Part shown: in pieces, positions 25,818 to 32,856 of the stretch
How positions within the stretch are numbered: the first letter of the stretch is position 1
How the letters are laid out: every line of letters starts with the position of its first letter
Source: JBDHAC01 sp039588215
Lineage (GTDB): Bacteria > Gemmatimonadota > Gemmatimonadetes > Palauibacterales > Palauibacteraceae
Direction of reading: 5' to 3'
NCBI GenBank assembly: GCA_039588215.1
Contig: JBDHAD010000026.1
Span: 1-64,000 of the forward strand
Length of the DNA: 64,000 bases
Notes under the pieces: generated by a model
What the model saw: only the letters and a program-made list of their open reading frames with translations
Told to the model about the DNA's origin: nothing
Databases searched by the model: none
Program-made: the position numbers and the translations under genes

Positions 25818-25850
25818 ACGCGCCAGGAACGCGCCAGGAACGCGCCAGGT
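25818..25850 (+). repeat. Three tandem 11-bp units downstream of ppdK
   Basis: Units ACGCGCCAGGA, ACGCGCCAGGA and ACGCGCCAGGT lie 27 bp after the ppdK stop, preceded by a weak 5-bp hairpin GTCAG/CTGAC (25802-25817). They sit just upstream of the methyltransferase ribosome-binding site. Confidence 0.9.
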
Positions 25851-25863
25851 TCTCCAGGACTTC

Positions 25864-25869
25864 AGGAGG
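25864..25869 (+). promoter_or_regulatory. Perfect AGGAGG Shine-Dalgarno before an ACG codon
   Basis: AGGAGG matches the anti-SD fully. In the methyltransferase frame the codons 6 and 9 bases downstream are ACG (25876, 25879). No ATG, GTG or TTG occurs in frame between the upstream in-frame stop (25780) and 25984. Confidence 0.7.
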
Positions 25870-25875
25870 CTAGCG

Positions 25876-26619
25876 ACGACGAGCCAGGACCATTTCTCGA
25901 GCTACGCGGATGCGTATCGGAGGTACCGACCCCGGTACCCCGAGACGCTGTTCGCGCACCTGGCTTCGCTGGCCCCCGGGCGCGTGAGGGCTTGGGACTG
26001 CGGCACGGGGAGCGGCCAGGCCGCCGCGGGTCTGGCCCATCACTTCGATGAGGTCGTCGCGAGCGACGTGAGCGAGCGCCAGATCGCCCATGCTCCGCGT
26101 ACAGAACGCGTCCGTTACCTGGTTTGCCGATCGGAAGCCTCTCCGTTTCCCGATGGCCGGATCGATCTGATAACCGTTGCACAGGCCCTCCACTGGTTCG
26201 ATTTCGAGCCGTTCTTCACCGAGGTGCAACGTGTCGCCCGCACCCAGGGCGTGCTGGGTTTCTGGAGCTACGGGCTCCTCAAGATCGCACCCGGCGTCGA
26301 CGCCGTGCTGGGCCGGCTGTACGGAGACGTGCTCGGCGAGTACTGGCTCCCAGAGCGGAAGCACGTGGAGGAGGCGTACGCGAACATCCCCGTCCCGTTC
26401 GAGCGGCTTGAGGTCATGCAGCTCGAGATGAGGATGGAGTGGAGCCTGGAGGATCTGCTCGGCTACCTTTACACGTGGTCGGCCGGGCGTATCTACGTCC
26501 AGCGCCACGGGGAAGACCCCATCTCACTGGTCGAGGCGGAGCTTCGGGCTGCCTGGGGCGATGCCGAGCGCCTGATGGTCGTCTGGCCCGTGACGCTCAG
26601 GGCGTTTCGGGTGACATAG
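25876..26619 (+). CDS. SAM-dependent methyltransferase, class I, apparent ACG start
   Basis: About 247 residues. The N terminus DHFSSYADAYRRYRPRYPETLF is the conserved entry helix of this UbiE/Trans-aconitate-methyltransferase-like family. It is followed by the SAM motif AWDCGTGSGQAAAGLA, VVASDVSERQI and ITVAQALHWFD. The first conventional start in frame (GTG 25984) would delete that helix and begin just before motif I. The substrate is unknown. The proposed start, ACG 25876 or 25879, follows AGGAGG. If non-AUG initiation is rejected, the gene has either lost its start by mutation or carries a sequence error. Confidence 0.8.
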   Translation, partial: TTSQDHFSSYADAYRRYRPRYPETLFAHLASLAPGRVRAWDCGTGSGQAAAGLAHHFDEVVASDVSERQIAHAPRTERVRYLVCRSEASPFPDGRIDLITVAQALHWFDFEPFFTEVQRVARTQGVLGFWSYGLLKIAPGVDAVLGRLYGDVLGEYWLPERKHVEEAYANIPVPFERLEVMQLEMRMEWSLEDLLGYLYTWSAGRIYVQRHGEDPISLVEAELRAAWGDAERLMVVWPVTLRAFRVT

Positions 26620-26658
26620 CCGGACCGACATGCCGCGTCCCCGAAGGCAGGATTCGGG

Positions 26659-27153
26659 TCATCCGCACAGGATTTGCCGCTCGTACCATTGCGCGCGGAA
26701 CCCGCCCTCCACCGTGGACCCGTCCTCGAACCGCAATCGGAACAGCCCGGGTAGGGAGCCGTCCGGTTCTCGCGTCCGGAACTCCACGAAGCCGAACGTG
26801 GACGGATCGCACCGAGTCACTTCCGTGGTGCAGCGCATCGCACCTGCAATCCGCTCCTGATCGATCTCGAAACGCTCTCCGCCAAGTGCGTCGGCGGGCC
26901 GATACACGGAGATCCACACGTACGGACGTAGCACCTCCGAACCCGTCGGTTCTCCCGGGTGAAGCGTGTCCGCCGATAGCGCGATCCAGGTGGCAAGGCC
27001 ATCCCACGGCGCACAGCCATCCCTCGCGTACGCGTAGGGCAAGCCGTCGGGCGGGCCCGACGGTGGACTTGTCTCCGATGGGCGGCAGGCGCCGAGCAAA
27101 AGGCAAAGTGGCACGATGACCGCCAATGCGGTGCGGCTCACGCGTGTCGTCAT
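26659..27153 (-). CDS. Small lipoprotein, function unknown
   Basis: 164 residues from ATG 27153, which has GGAGG at a 6-base spacing; an ATG at 27159 touches that GGAGG and is disfavoured. The signal peptide ends in lipobox LLLGAC. The mature part contains several Cys residues and a strand-rich end (LFRLRFEDGSTVEGGFRAQWY). No family recognised. It is convergent with the methyltransferase and divergent from the M16 pair across a 299-bp gap in which I see no definite promoter. Confidence 0.7.
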   Translation of the reverse strand: MTTRVSRTALAVIVPLCLLLGACRPSETSPPSGPPDGLPYAYARDGCAPWDGLATWIALSADTLHPGEPTGSEVLRPYVWISVYRPADALGGERFEIDQERIAGAMRCTTEVTRCDPSTFGFVEFRTREPDGSLPGLFRLRFEDGSTVEGGFRAQWYERQILCG

Positions 27154-27452
27154 GTCCATCCTCCACAGGGGCTGTAATCGGGTGACAGCTCGAGGACGCC
27201 GCCTCGAGACGACGCGAGGTGGTACTGCGCTACGCATTGCATGTTTGTCCCGGTCTCGCTGTCTCTCCAGACCAGAACCGCCCCGCGTCTCCGATCTCTC
27301 GCCCGGCGACGTTTTCATCGCCAGATTCAGGTCAGATGCATCTCGCCTCTGAGACCCGGCTGGTCGACCGCGAGCATGCAAGATGAAGTACGGCTGCGAC
27401 CGGCCGTTCGCGAGCTCGGGGGCACCGACCGCGAATCGGAAGGAGTACCGAT

Positions 27453-28811
27453 ATGAGATGGCTCTTCGTGGCTGCGGCCACGTTGCTGGCGGGTGTCACC
27501 CCATCCCTGGCTCCCGGCAGCCTGGCCGCGCAAGAAGACGACGGGATCTTCCCCTTCGACTACGAGCTGGTCGAGCTGGACAACGGCTTCAGGGCCTATC
27601 TGATCCCGGTCAACGAGCCTGGACGCCTCGCCTACGTGAGCATGGTACGCACCGGCAGCCGGGACGAGGTGGAGGAGGGCAAGAGCGGTTTCGCCCACTT
27701 CTTCGAGCACATGATGTTCCGGGGTACGGAGAAGTACCCCTACTACGACGGAATCACCTCCGAGATGGGGGTGGACCGCAACGCGTTCACAAGCAACGAC
27801 CGCACCGTCTACTACCTGGTCGGGAATAGCGAATACCTCGAGCAGATCATGGATCTGGAGTCCGACCGATTCCAGAACCTGGCCTACGACGAGCCGGGAT
27901 TCCGCACCGAGGCTGGCGCGGTGCTGGGGGAGTACTCGCAGGGCGCGCTGAGCTCGGGCCGCTGGCTGAACGAGAAGACGCGCGAGACAGCCTTCGACCG
28001 CCACACCTACCGTCACACGACGATCGGCTTCGAGGCCGACGTGCGGGCCATGCCGGAGGGCTACGAGTACAGCAAGTCGTTCTACGCGCGGTTCTATCGA
28101 CCCGAGAACGTGATCCTGGTGATCGCCGGCGACTTCGACGTCGATTGGGCGAAGGAGCTGCTCGGGCAGTACTACGGCGGGTGGGAACCGGGCTATGTGC
28201 CGCCCGACATCGAGCCCGAGCCGGAGCAAACCGGGGCCCGCGAGCGCACCGTGTACTACCCCGGCCGCACACTCCCCATCGTGAACGTCAACTACAAATC
28301 GCCGGCCTGGAGCGCGACGGACAAGATGGCGGTCGCGACTGAGGTGCTGGGCCAGGTGGCGTTTGGCTCCAACTCCGACCTCTACCGCAAGCTGGTGATC
28401 GAGGAGCAGCGGCTCCAGTCCCTGAACGCCGACTTCGGCCTGCAACGCGATCCGAGCCTCGTGGACATCTCGATGATGGTCAAGGACGCGGCCGACATCG
28501 AGCCGATCAAGGCCGAGATCCAGGCCACGATCGAGCGCTTTCAGACCGAGCTGGTAGACGACAAGCGCCTGGAAGACACGAAGAGCAACCTCAAGTACGG
28601 CTACCTCATGGGGCTCGAGACGGGTCAGCAGGTCGCCTTCTCGTTGATGACGACGATCATCAACACGGGGACGCTGGAAGCGATCGAAGACTACTACGCC
28701 ACGCTCGCCTCGCTCACGCCCGAGGACATTCGTGGGGCCGCGAGAGCGGTGTTGAAGGAGAGCGCCCGCACGACGATCACCATGTTGCAGGCGGAGGGAG
28801 GTGCCGAATGA
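27453..28811 (+). CDS. M16 family zinc peptidase, catalytic subunit
   Basis: 452 residues with signal peptide (cleavage near LAAQED). Inverted zinc motif H82-F-F-E85-H86 (HFFEHMMFRG) is intact, with a suitable downstream Glu in GFRTEAGAVLGEY. The second half repeats the M16 fold without the motif (FYRPENVILVIAGDF). It is therefore a periplasmic pitrilysin/PqqL-like subunit that should degrade peptides in a clamshell with the next protein. AAGGAG lies 7 bases before the ATG. The end overlaps the second M16 gene by 4 bases. Confidence 0.9.
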   Translation: MRWLFVAAATLLAGVTPSLAPGSLAAQEDDGIFPFDYELVELDNGFRAYLIPVNEPGRLAYVSMVRTGSRDEVEEGKSGFAHFFEHMMFRGTEKYPYYDGITSEMGVDRNAFTSNDRTVYYLVGNSEYLEQIMDLESDRFQNLAYDEPGFRTEAGAVLGEYSQGALSSGRWLNEKTRETAFDRHTYRHTTIGFEADVRAMPEGYEYSKSFYARFYRPENVILVIAGDFDVDWAKELLGQYYGGWEPGYVPPDIEPEPEQTGARERTVYYPGRTLPIVNVNYKSPAWSATDKMAVATEVLGQVAFGSNSDLYRKLVIEEQRLQSLNADFGLQRDPSLVDISMMVKDAADIEPIKAEIQATIERFQTELVDDKRLEDTKSNLKYGYLMGLETGQQVAFSLMTTIINTGTLEAIEDYYATLASLTPEDIRGAARAVLKESARTTITMLQAEGGAE

Positions 28812-30427
28812 ACGCCCCCACCAGCATCCGTCCTCAGGCACGAGCATTCATCACCAGCCTGGCGCTGATCGGTGCGGCGTGGGTCGGCGCCATCACGACC
28901 GCCTGTGCCCCGTTTGAAACCGGCGGAGGCCCCGAGGGCACCATCACCCTGCCCGAGCCCGAGTCGCCCTATATCGCGTTCAACATCTGGGTGAAAGCGG
29001 GGTCGCAGAACGACCCGGCGGGCAAGGAGGGTTTGGCGGCGCTCACGGCATCGCTCCTCTCCGCCGGCTCCACGATCGCGGACAGCTACCAGGCGATTCT
29101 CGAGAAGCTGTATCCGATGGCGGCCGGGTACGGCGGGAGCGTGGACAAGGAGATGACCGTGTTCCGCGGTCGCGTCCACGAGGACAACCTCGAGGACTAC
29201 TACACGCTGTTCAAGAACTCCCTGCTCCAACCCGCGTTCAACGAAGAAGACTTCGCGCGGGTGAAGTCGCAGACGCTCAATTATCTGGAACGTGGCCGTC
29301 GCTACAACCGCGATGAGGAGCTCTCGAAGGAGTTGCTGTTCTGGATGGCGTACGAGGGGACGCCGTACGAGCATCCCGAGGAGGGCTATGTGGAGACCGT
29401 AGAGTCGATCACGCTGGACGACGTGCGTGCCTTCTACGATCAGCACTACGTCCGCAACAGCATCGTCGTGGGTGTGGGCGGCGGATACCCGGACGCGTTC
29501 GTCGAACGGGTGCGGGCCGACTTCGACCTACTGCCCGAGGGCTCGGTGGCGACGGTGAACGCGCCCGAGCCGATGATACCCGAAGGCGTCAAGGTGCTGA
29601 TCGTCGAGAAGGACACGAAGTCGACTCCGATCTCCTTCGGGTTCCCCACGACGCTCACCCGGGGGGACGACGACTTCTTCGCGATGGTCACCGCCAACTC
29701 GTGGTTCGGAGAGCACCGCAACTCGTTCAGTCATCTGTATCAGGTGATCCGTGACGAGCGCGGCATGAACTACGGTGACTACAGCTACATCGAGGCGTTT
29801 CCACGCGGGTACAGAACGCAGCAGCCGCCGGTCAACGTCCCACGTCGCAGCCACCTGTTCGAGGTGTGGATCCGGCCGATCTCGCTCACGGAGCCTGACA
29901 ACCTCCACGAGCGCTCCCTGTTCGCGACCCGGGCGGCCATGCGCGAGCTGGAGCACCTGGTCGAGACGGGGATGACGGAAGAGACGTTCGAGTCGAGCCG
30001 AAAGTTCCTCCACAACTACACGCAGAAATACGGGACCACGGTCAGCCGACGACTCTCCTACAAGGTGGACGACGAGTTCTACGGGATAGGTGGCGAAGGC
30101 TTCCTGGCCTCGATCCGACCAGGGCTGGCCGACCTGTCCCTGGAGGAGGTGAACGAAGCGATTCGCACACACCTTCAGACCACCGACATGTGGGTCGTGT
30201 TTATCACCGCCGACGCCGCGGGGATGAAGGAGCTGCTGCTGAGCGGCGAGCCGACTCCCATCACATACGCGGGAGACAAACCGGACGAGCTTCTGGCCGA
30301 GGACGCGGAGATCGCGGCCTTCCCGATCCCGGTGGACGAGGACGACATCACGATCCTCGGAATCGAGGAGGTGTTCCAGAGCCCACGCGCGACGCCGACG
30401 GAGGTGGCCACCGACGAGCAGGAATAG
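28808..30427 (+). CDS. M16 family peptidase, non-catalytic partner (lipoprotein)
   Basis: 539 residues, ATGA-coupled to the preceding M16 gene. A signal sequence with Cys in TTACAP suggests lipidation. Where the HxxEH motif should be, it reads KEGLAALTASLL, so it cannot bind catalytic zinc. The C-terminal half keeps the Arg/Tyr-type substrate-binding region (VSRRLSYKVDDEFYG). Known heterodimeric M16B pairs have exactly this division of labour. The acidic C-terminal tail is unusual. Confidence 0.87.
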   Translation: MNAPTSIRPQARAFITSLALIGAAWVGAITTACAPFETGGGPEGTITLPEPESPYIAFNIWVKAGSQNDPAGKEGLAALTASLLSAGSTIADSYQAILEKLYPMAAGYGGSVDKEMTVFRGRVHEDNLEDYYTLFKNSLLQPAFNEEDFARVKSQTLNYLERGRRYNRDEELSKELLFWMAYEGTPYEHPEEGYVETVESITLDDVRAFYDQHYVRNSIVVGVGGGYPDAFVERVRADFDLLPEGSVATVNAPEPMIPEGVKVLIVEKDTKSTPISFGFPTTLTRGDDDFFAMVTANSWFGEHRNSFSHLYQVIRDERGMNYGDYSYIEAFPRGYRTQQPPVNVPRRSHLFEVWIRPISLTEPDNLHERSLFATRAAMRELEHLVETGMTEETFESSRKFLHNYTQKYGTTVSRRLSYKVDDEFYGIGGEGFLASIRPGLADLSLEEVNEAIRTHLQTTDMWVVFITADAAGMKELLLSGEPTPITYAGDKPDELLAEDAEIAAFPIPVDEDDITILGIEEVFQSPRATPTEVATDEQE

Positions 30428-30452
30428 CGCGGATACCCATGGGCGGCGTGAG

Positions 30453-30473
30453 GGTGAGCCCCGGGGGCTCACC
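30453..30473 (+). terminator. GC hairpin downstream of the M16 operon
   Basis: Perfect inverted repeat GGTGAGCCCC / GGGGCTCACC separated by one base (in practice an 8-bp stem with a 5-nt loop), 25 bp after the stop, with possible outer pairing of GGCG and CGCC. No U-tract follows. Confidence 0.65.
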
Positions 30474-30505
30474 TCGCGCCGATCTGCAAGCGGAGGGTCA
30501 AGGAA

Positions 30506-30889
30506 CTGAAGGTCTACTGCACGTACTGCTCGGCCAGCAAGCGATCGGACCCGGGAGATCTTCCGGCGATCGAGCGATACGTAAGTCGTCGTATCGATGC
30601 GGTGCGTGACGATGCAGCGCGAGATGGCCGGACGCTCGTAATCCTGTCGGGACGATACGGACTCGTCATGTCGGATGATCCGATTCCCTATTACGACCAC
30701 CTCCTGCAGCCAGATGAGGTGGATGCTCTAGCGAGACGGGTGGCGGATCAAATGACCGTTCGAGGGATCACGGATCTGAGGTTCTACATGAGATCGGTGG
30801 AAGACGATCCGGATGTGAGACCATATAGGGACGCGATGGAAGAGGCGTGCAGGCTGGCCGAGGTGAAGATGGGCGCGCGGACTCTATAG
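30506..30889 (+). CDS. DUF6884-like protein, apparent CTG start
   Basis: 127 residues. The N terminus KVYCTYCSASKR, then VILSGRYGLVMSDDPIPYYDHLL, matches the C-S-x-SK and (S/G)-x-YGL..PYD pattern of DUF6884/YaaA-like proteins, whose role is unsettled (YaaA itself is linked to iron and oxidative stress). CTG 30506 stands 9 bases after GGAGG (30492-30496). The first conventional start, GTG 30602, would remove the whole Cys-Ser-Lys motif, and in-frame stops (30449, 30455) block extension. It stands alone between two hairpin/promoter regions. Confidence 0.72.
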   Translation: MKVYCTYCSASKRSDPGDLPAIERYVSRRIDAVRDDAARDGRTLVILSGRYGLVMSDDPIPYYDHLLQPDEVDALARRVADQMTVRGITDLRFYMRSVEDDPDVRPYRDAMEEACRLAEVKMGARTL

Positions 30890-31053
30890 CCGTCGTGCGT
30901 TTCACCACGAGAGATAGCTCCCTGTTGGCAAACCGCGGTGTGGTCTGCCTGGCTGCCTGTCGAACGAGGACGGACGTGGAATCCCCGTGTCAGCGCGCTC
31001 CGTGAGCGCCGCTAGAAACGGGACTCCGTCGATAACTTCCGTGCTCACCAACG

Positions 31054-31069
31054 TGTGACACCAATCACA
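31054..31069 (+). promoter_or_regulatory. Perfect CRP/FNR-type operator (TGTGA-N6-TCACA)
   Basis: TGTGACACCAATCACA is a perfect match to the CRP consensus half-sites. It is centred at 31061.5, which is 41.5 bp upstream of the start site (31103) predicted from the extended -10 at 31088-31096. This is class II activator geometry for the Spy-like gene. Confidence 0.65.
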
Positions 31070-31087
31070 GACAACTCCCCTCCCGGA

Positions 31088-31096
31088 TGCTATTCT
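31088..31096 (+). promoter_or_regulatory. Extended -10 element (TGC-TATTCT)
   Basis: A TGn extension followed by TATTCT (4 of 6 to TATAAT), 69 bp upstream of the ATG at 31165. The -35 region is occupied by the CRP-type palindrome, as expected for an activator-dependent class II promoter. Confidence 0.5.
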
Positions 31097-31164
31097 CCTC
31101 GGTGTCTGGAGGTGACCGAGTCGATTTCGAATAGTCCACGCACACATACGACACTGGAGGACCG

Positions 31165-31683
31165 ATGCGGTTCATAATGGCGGTCGCGTTGCTGGGTCTG
31201 GTGTTACCGGCGCCGGCGCGCGCGCAGGAAGAGGAGCACGCGCACGAGCACGATGCTTCGGCGATGAGCGAGATTCCGTCTCTGACCGAGCAACAGATGC
31301 AGGAGTTGAAGACGGGGGGTGGGATGGGCTTCGCGAAGCTGGCGGAGGTCAACCATTATCCCGGCCCCAAGCACGTCCTGGAGCTGGCGGATCAGCTCGA
31401 GCTCACCGACGAGCAGCGGGAGATGGTCGGCGGGATCCGGGCCAAGATGCTGGAGAAGGCGATTCCCCTCGGCGAGAAGATCATCCAGGCGGAGAGCCAG
31501 CTCAACATGCGATTCCAGCACGGGCACATCGATGAGACGCTGCTTCGCGAGGCTACGGACCAGATCGCTGCCCTGTACGGGGAGTTGCGGTACGCGCATC
31601 TCGCCGCGCACCTGGCGGCGCAGGCGCTCCTGAGCGAGGAGCAGATCGCGACGTACGACAGCCTGCGGGGTTACACGCCCTAA
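31165..31683 (+). CDS. Spy/CpxP-like periplasmic protein
   Basis: 172 residues. The signal peptide (MRFIMAVALLGLVLPAPARA) precedes an acidic His-rich start EEEHAHEHDASAM, then a helical domain with the LTxEQ-type motif LELTDEQREMVGGIRAKM typical of Spy/CpxP/heavy-metal-sensor proteins. Such proteins are ATP-independent periplasmic chaperones or metal sensors. GGAGG lies 5 bases before the ATG. A CRP-type site upstream suggests control by cAMP or another effector of a CRP/FNR protein. Confidence 0.78.
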   Translation: MRFIMAVALLGLVLPAPARAQEEEHAHEHDASAMSEIPSLTEQQMQELKTGGGMGFAKLAEVNHYPGPKHVLELADQLELTDEQREMVGGIRAKMLEKAIPLGEKIIQAESQLNMRFQHGHIDETLLREATDQIAALYGELRYAHLAAHLAAQALLSEEQIATYDSLRGYTP

Positions 31684-31699
31684 CCCATCCCACGCGCGC

Positions 31700-31729
31700 G
31701 GGCCCGGGCGAGCGTGTTCGTCCGGGCCC
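31700..31729 (+). terminator. GC hairpin downstream of the Spy-like gene
   Basis: Arms GGGCCCGG (31700-31707) and CCGGGCCC (31722-31729) pair perfectly. The stem extends inward through G-T, C-G, G-C and A-T pairs. It lies 17 bp after the stop, without a U-tract. Confidence 0.65.
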
Positions 31730-31743
31730 CCACCACGGAGCCG

Positions 31744-32187
31744 ATGCCACACGAATTCACGGTAACCCGAAAGGTAGAGTTCGCCGACACGGATACGGCC
31801 GGTGTCGTCCACTTTGCGGCCTTCTTCCGCTACATGGAGGAGGCAGAGCACGAGTTCTACCGATCGCTGGGAGAGTCCGCCTACCGGTGGGAGCCGGACG
31901 GTGTGATCGGGATGCCACGGGTCTCCGCGCGGTGTGATTTTCTTCGCCCGCTTCGCTACCCCGAAGAAGTGGAGATTCACCTCACCGTTCGAGAGAAGTC
32001 ATCCAAGGCGATCGGCTACGACGTAGTGTTCCGGAAGGCGGACGGCGAGTCATCCGTGGAGATCGCACGCGGAGCCATGAAAGTGGTGTACGCATCGCGC
32101 GCGCACGGCGCACAGGAATGGACGGCCGCGGACCTTCCGCCCGTCCTTCAAGAGCGAATCGAGGTCGCACCGGAGGTGATCGCATGA
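31744..32187 (+). CDS. Acyl-CoA thioesterase, 4-hydroxybenzoyl-CoA thioesterase-like hotdog fold
   Basis: 147 residues. The motif VEFADTDTAGVVHFAAFFRYME is the classic 4HBT/YbgC active-site segment, with the catalytic Asp in DTAGVVHF. CDFLRPLRYPEEVEI continues the family pattern. Likely cytosolic hydrolysis of acyl-CoA thioesters; the substrate cannot be read from sequence. I chose ATG 31744 over the GTG at 31714, since homology begins there. The 3' end overlaps the barrel gene by 4 bases. Confidence 0.87.
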   Translation: MPHEFTVTRKVEFADTDTAGVVHFAAFFRYMEEAEHEFYRSLGESAYRWEPDGVIGMPRVSARCDFLRPLRYPEEVEIHLTVREKSSKAIGYDVVFRKADGESSVEIARGAMKVVYASRAHGAQEWTAADLPPVLQERIEVAPEVIA

Positions 32188-32825
32188 GGTGGATCGGGAG
32201 CTCGATGTTCGCGCTCGCTGCAGTCATGCTCCTGACGGGTTCGGTCCGGGCGCAGGGGGTGCGGGGGCTCGAGGTCGGGGCCGGGGTGGCGATGACCACG
32301 AACCCGGTCGAGACGCTGTCCGGCGCGAGCTGCCCGGCGGGGAAGACCTGGGCGACCGAAGGACGGCTCGCGTGGCGCTTCTCGCGGGTGGTCGCTCTCG
32401 AAGGGAGCACGGCCCTGCACTGGGAGTCCGGGGAGGACTGTGTGGAGAGAGACCCACCGCTGCCCCTGGGCCCGTTCGAACGAGACGTGCGCGACTACCC
32501 CGGTGGCTACCCGTTCACGACGAGTGACGTGCGGCTCGCGTTCGAGCCTTCGAGCCCCAGCGGGACCACCTGGTTCCGAGCGTTCGGGGGCTGGGGCTAC
32601 ATGTGGGGGAAAAAGATCCCTTATTGGCTGGCCGGGGGTGGAGTAGTGTTCGGTGGCCGAATCCGGTTCGTGCTCGACGCCGAGTGGAAGTGGTTCGACG
32701 TGCCGTTCGACTCGATCACACAGAGCTTCCTTGACGCCGCTCTGATCTCGGAGGAGATCACAGATACCGGAGAGGATCCTCATACGACTTTCGCGGTGAA
32801 GCTGGGCTTCCGACTCATGCTGTAG
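32184..32825 (+). CDS. Small outer-membrane barrel-like protein
   Basis: 213 residues, ATGA-coupled to the thioesterase. The signal peptide ends near VRAQG; alternating strands (GLEVGAGVAMTTNP, EGRLAWRFSRVVALEG) lead to the C terminus AVKLGFRLML, compatible with an eight-stranded barrel. Two internal Cys residues (SCPAGK, DCVERD) could form a disulfide. Function unknown. Confidence 0.7.
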   Translation: MRWIGSSMFALAAVMLLTGSVRAQGVRGLEVGAGVAMTTNPVETLSGASCPAGKTWATEGRLAWRFSRVVALEGSTALHWESGEDCVERDPPLPLGPFERDVRDYPGGYPFTTSDVRLAFEPSSPSGTTWFRAFGGWGYMWGKKIPYWLAGGGVVFGGRIRFVLDAEWKWFDVPFDSITQSFLDAALISEEITDTGEDPHTTFAVKLGFRLML

Positions 32826-32837
32826 ATATTGGTAACC

Positions 32838-32853
32838 ACCTTGACGACAAGGT
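32838..32853 (+). promoter_or_regulatory. Dyad masking the SDR ribosome-binding site
   Basis: ACCTTG-ACGA-CAAGGT is a perfect 6-bp inverted repeat whose right arm contains the AAGG Shine-Dalgarno of the SDR gene, 4 bases before ATG 32857 and 10 before ATG 32863. A second small dyad TGGT-A-ACCA (32830-32838) abuts it. It could be a repressor operator or an RNA hairpin limiting translation. Confidence 0.45.
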
Positions 32854-32856
32854 CAT

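Noticed and set aside
27327..28847. 506-codon reverse frame opposite the first M16 gene
   Set aside because: The sense strand encodes an intact HxxEH peptidase; the antisense product has no domain.
30902..31147. 81-codon reverse frame in the gap before the Spy-like gene, containing a CDWCH motif
   Set aside because: It runs through the CRP-type promoter, has no ribosome-binding site and has atypical composition; a regulatory region explains the gap better.
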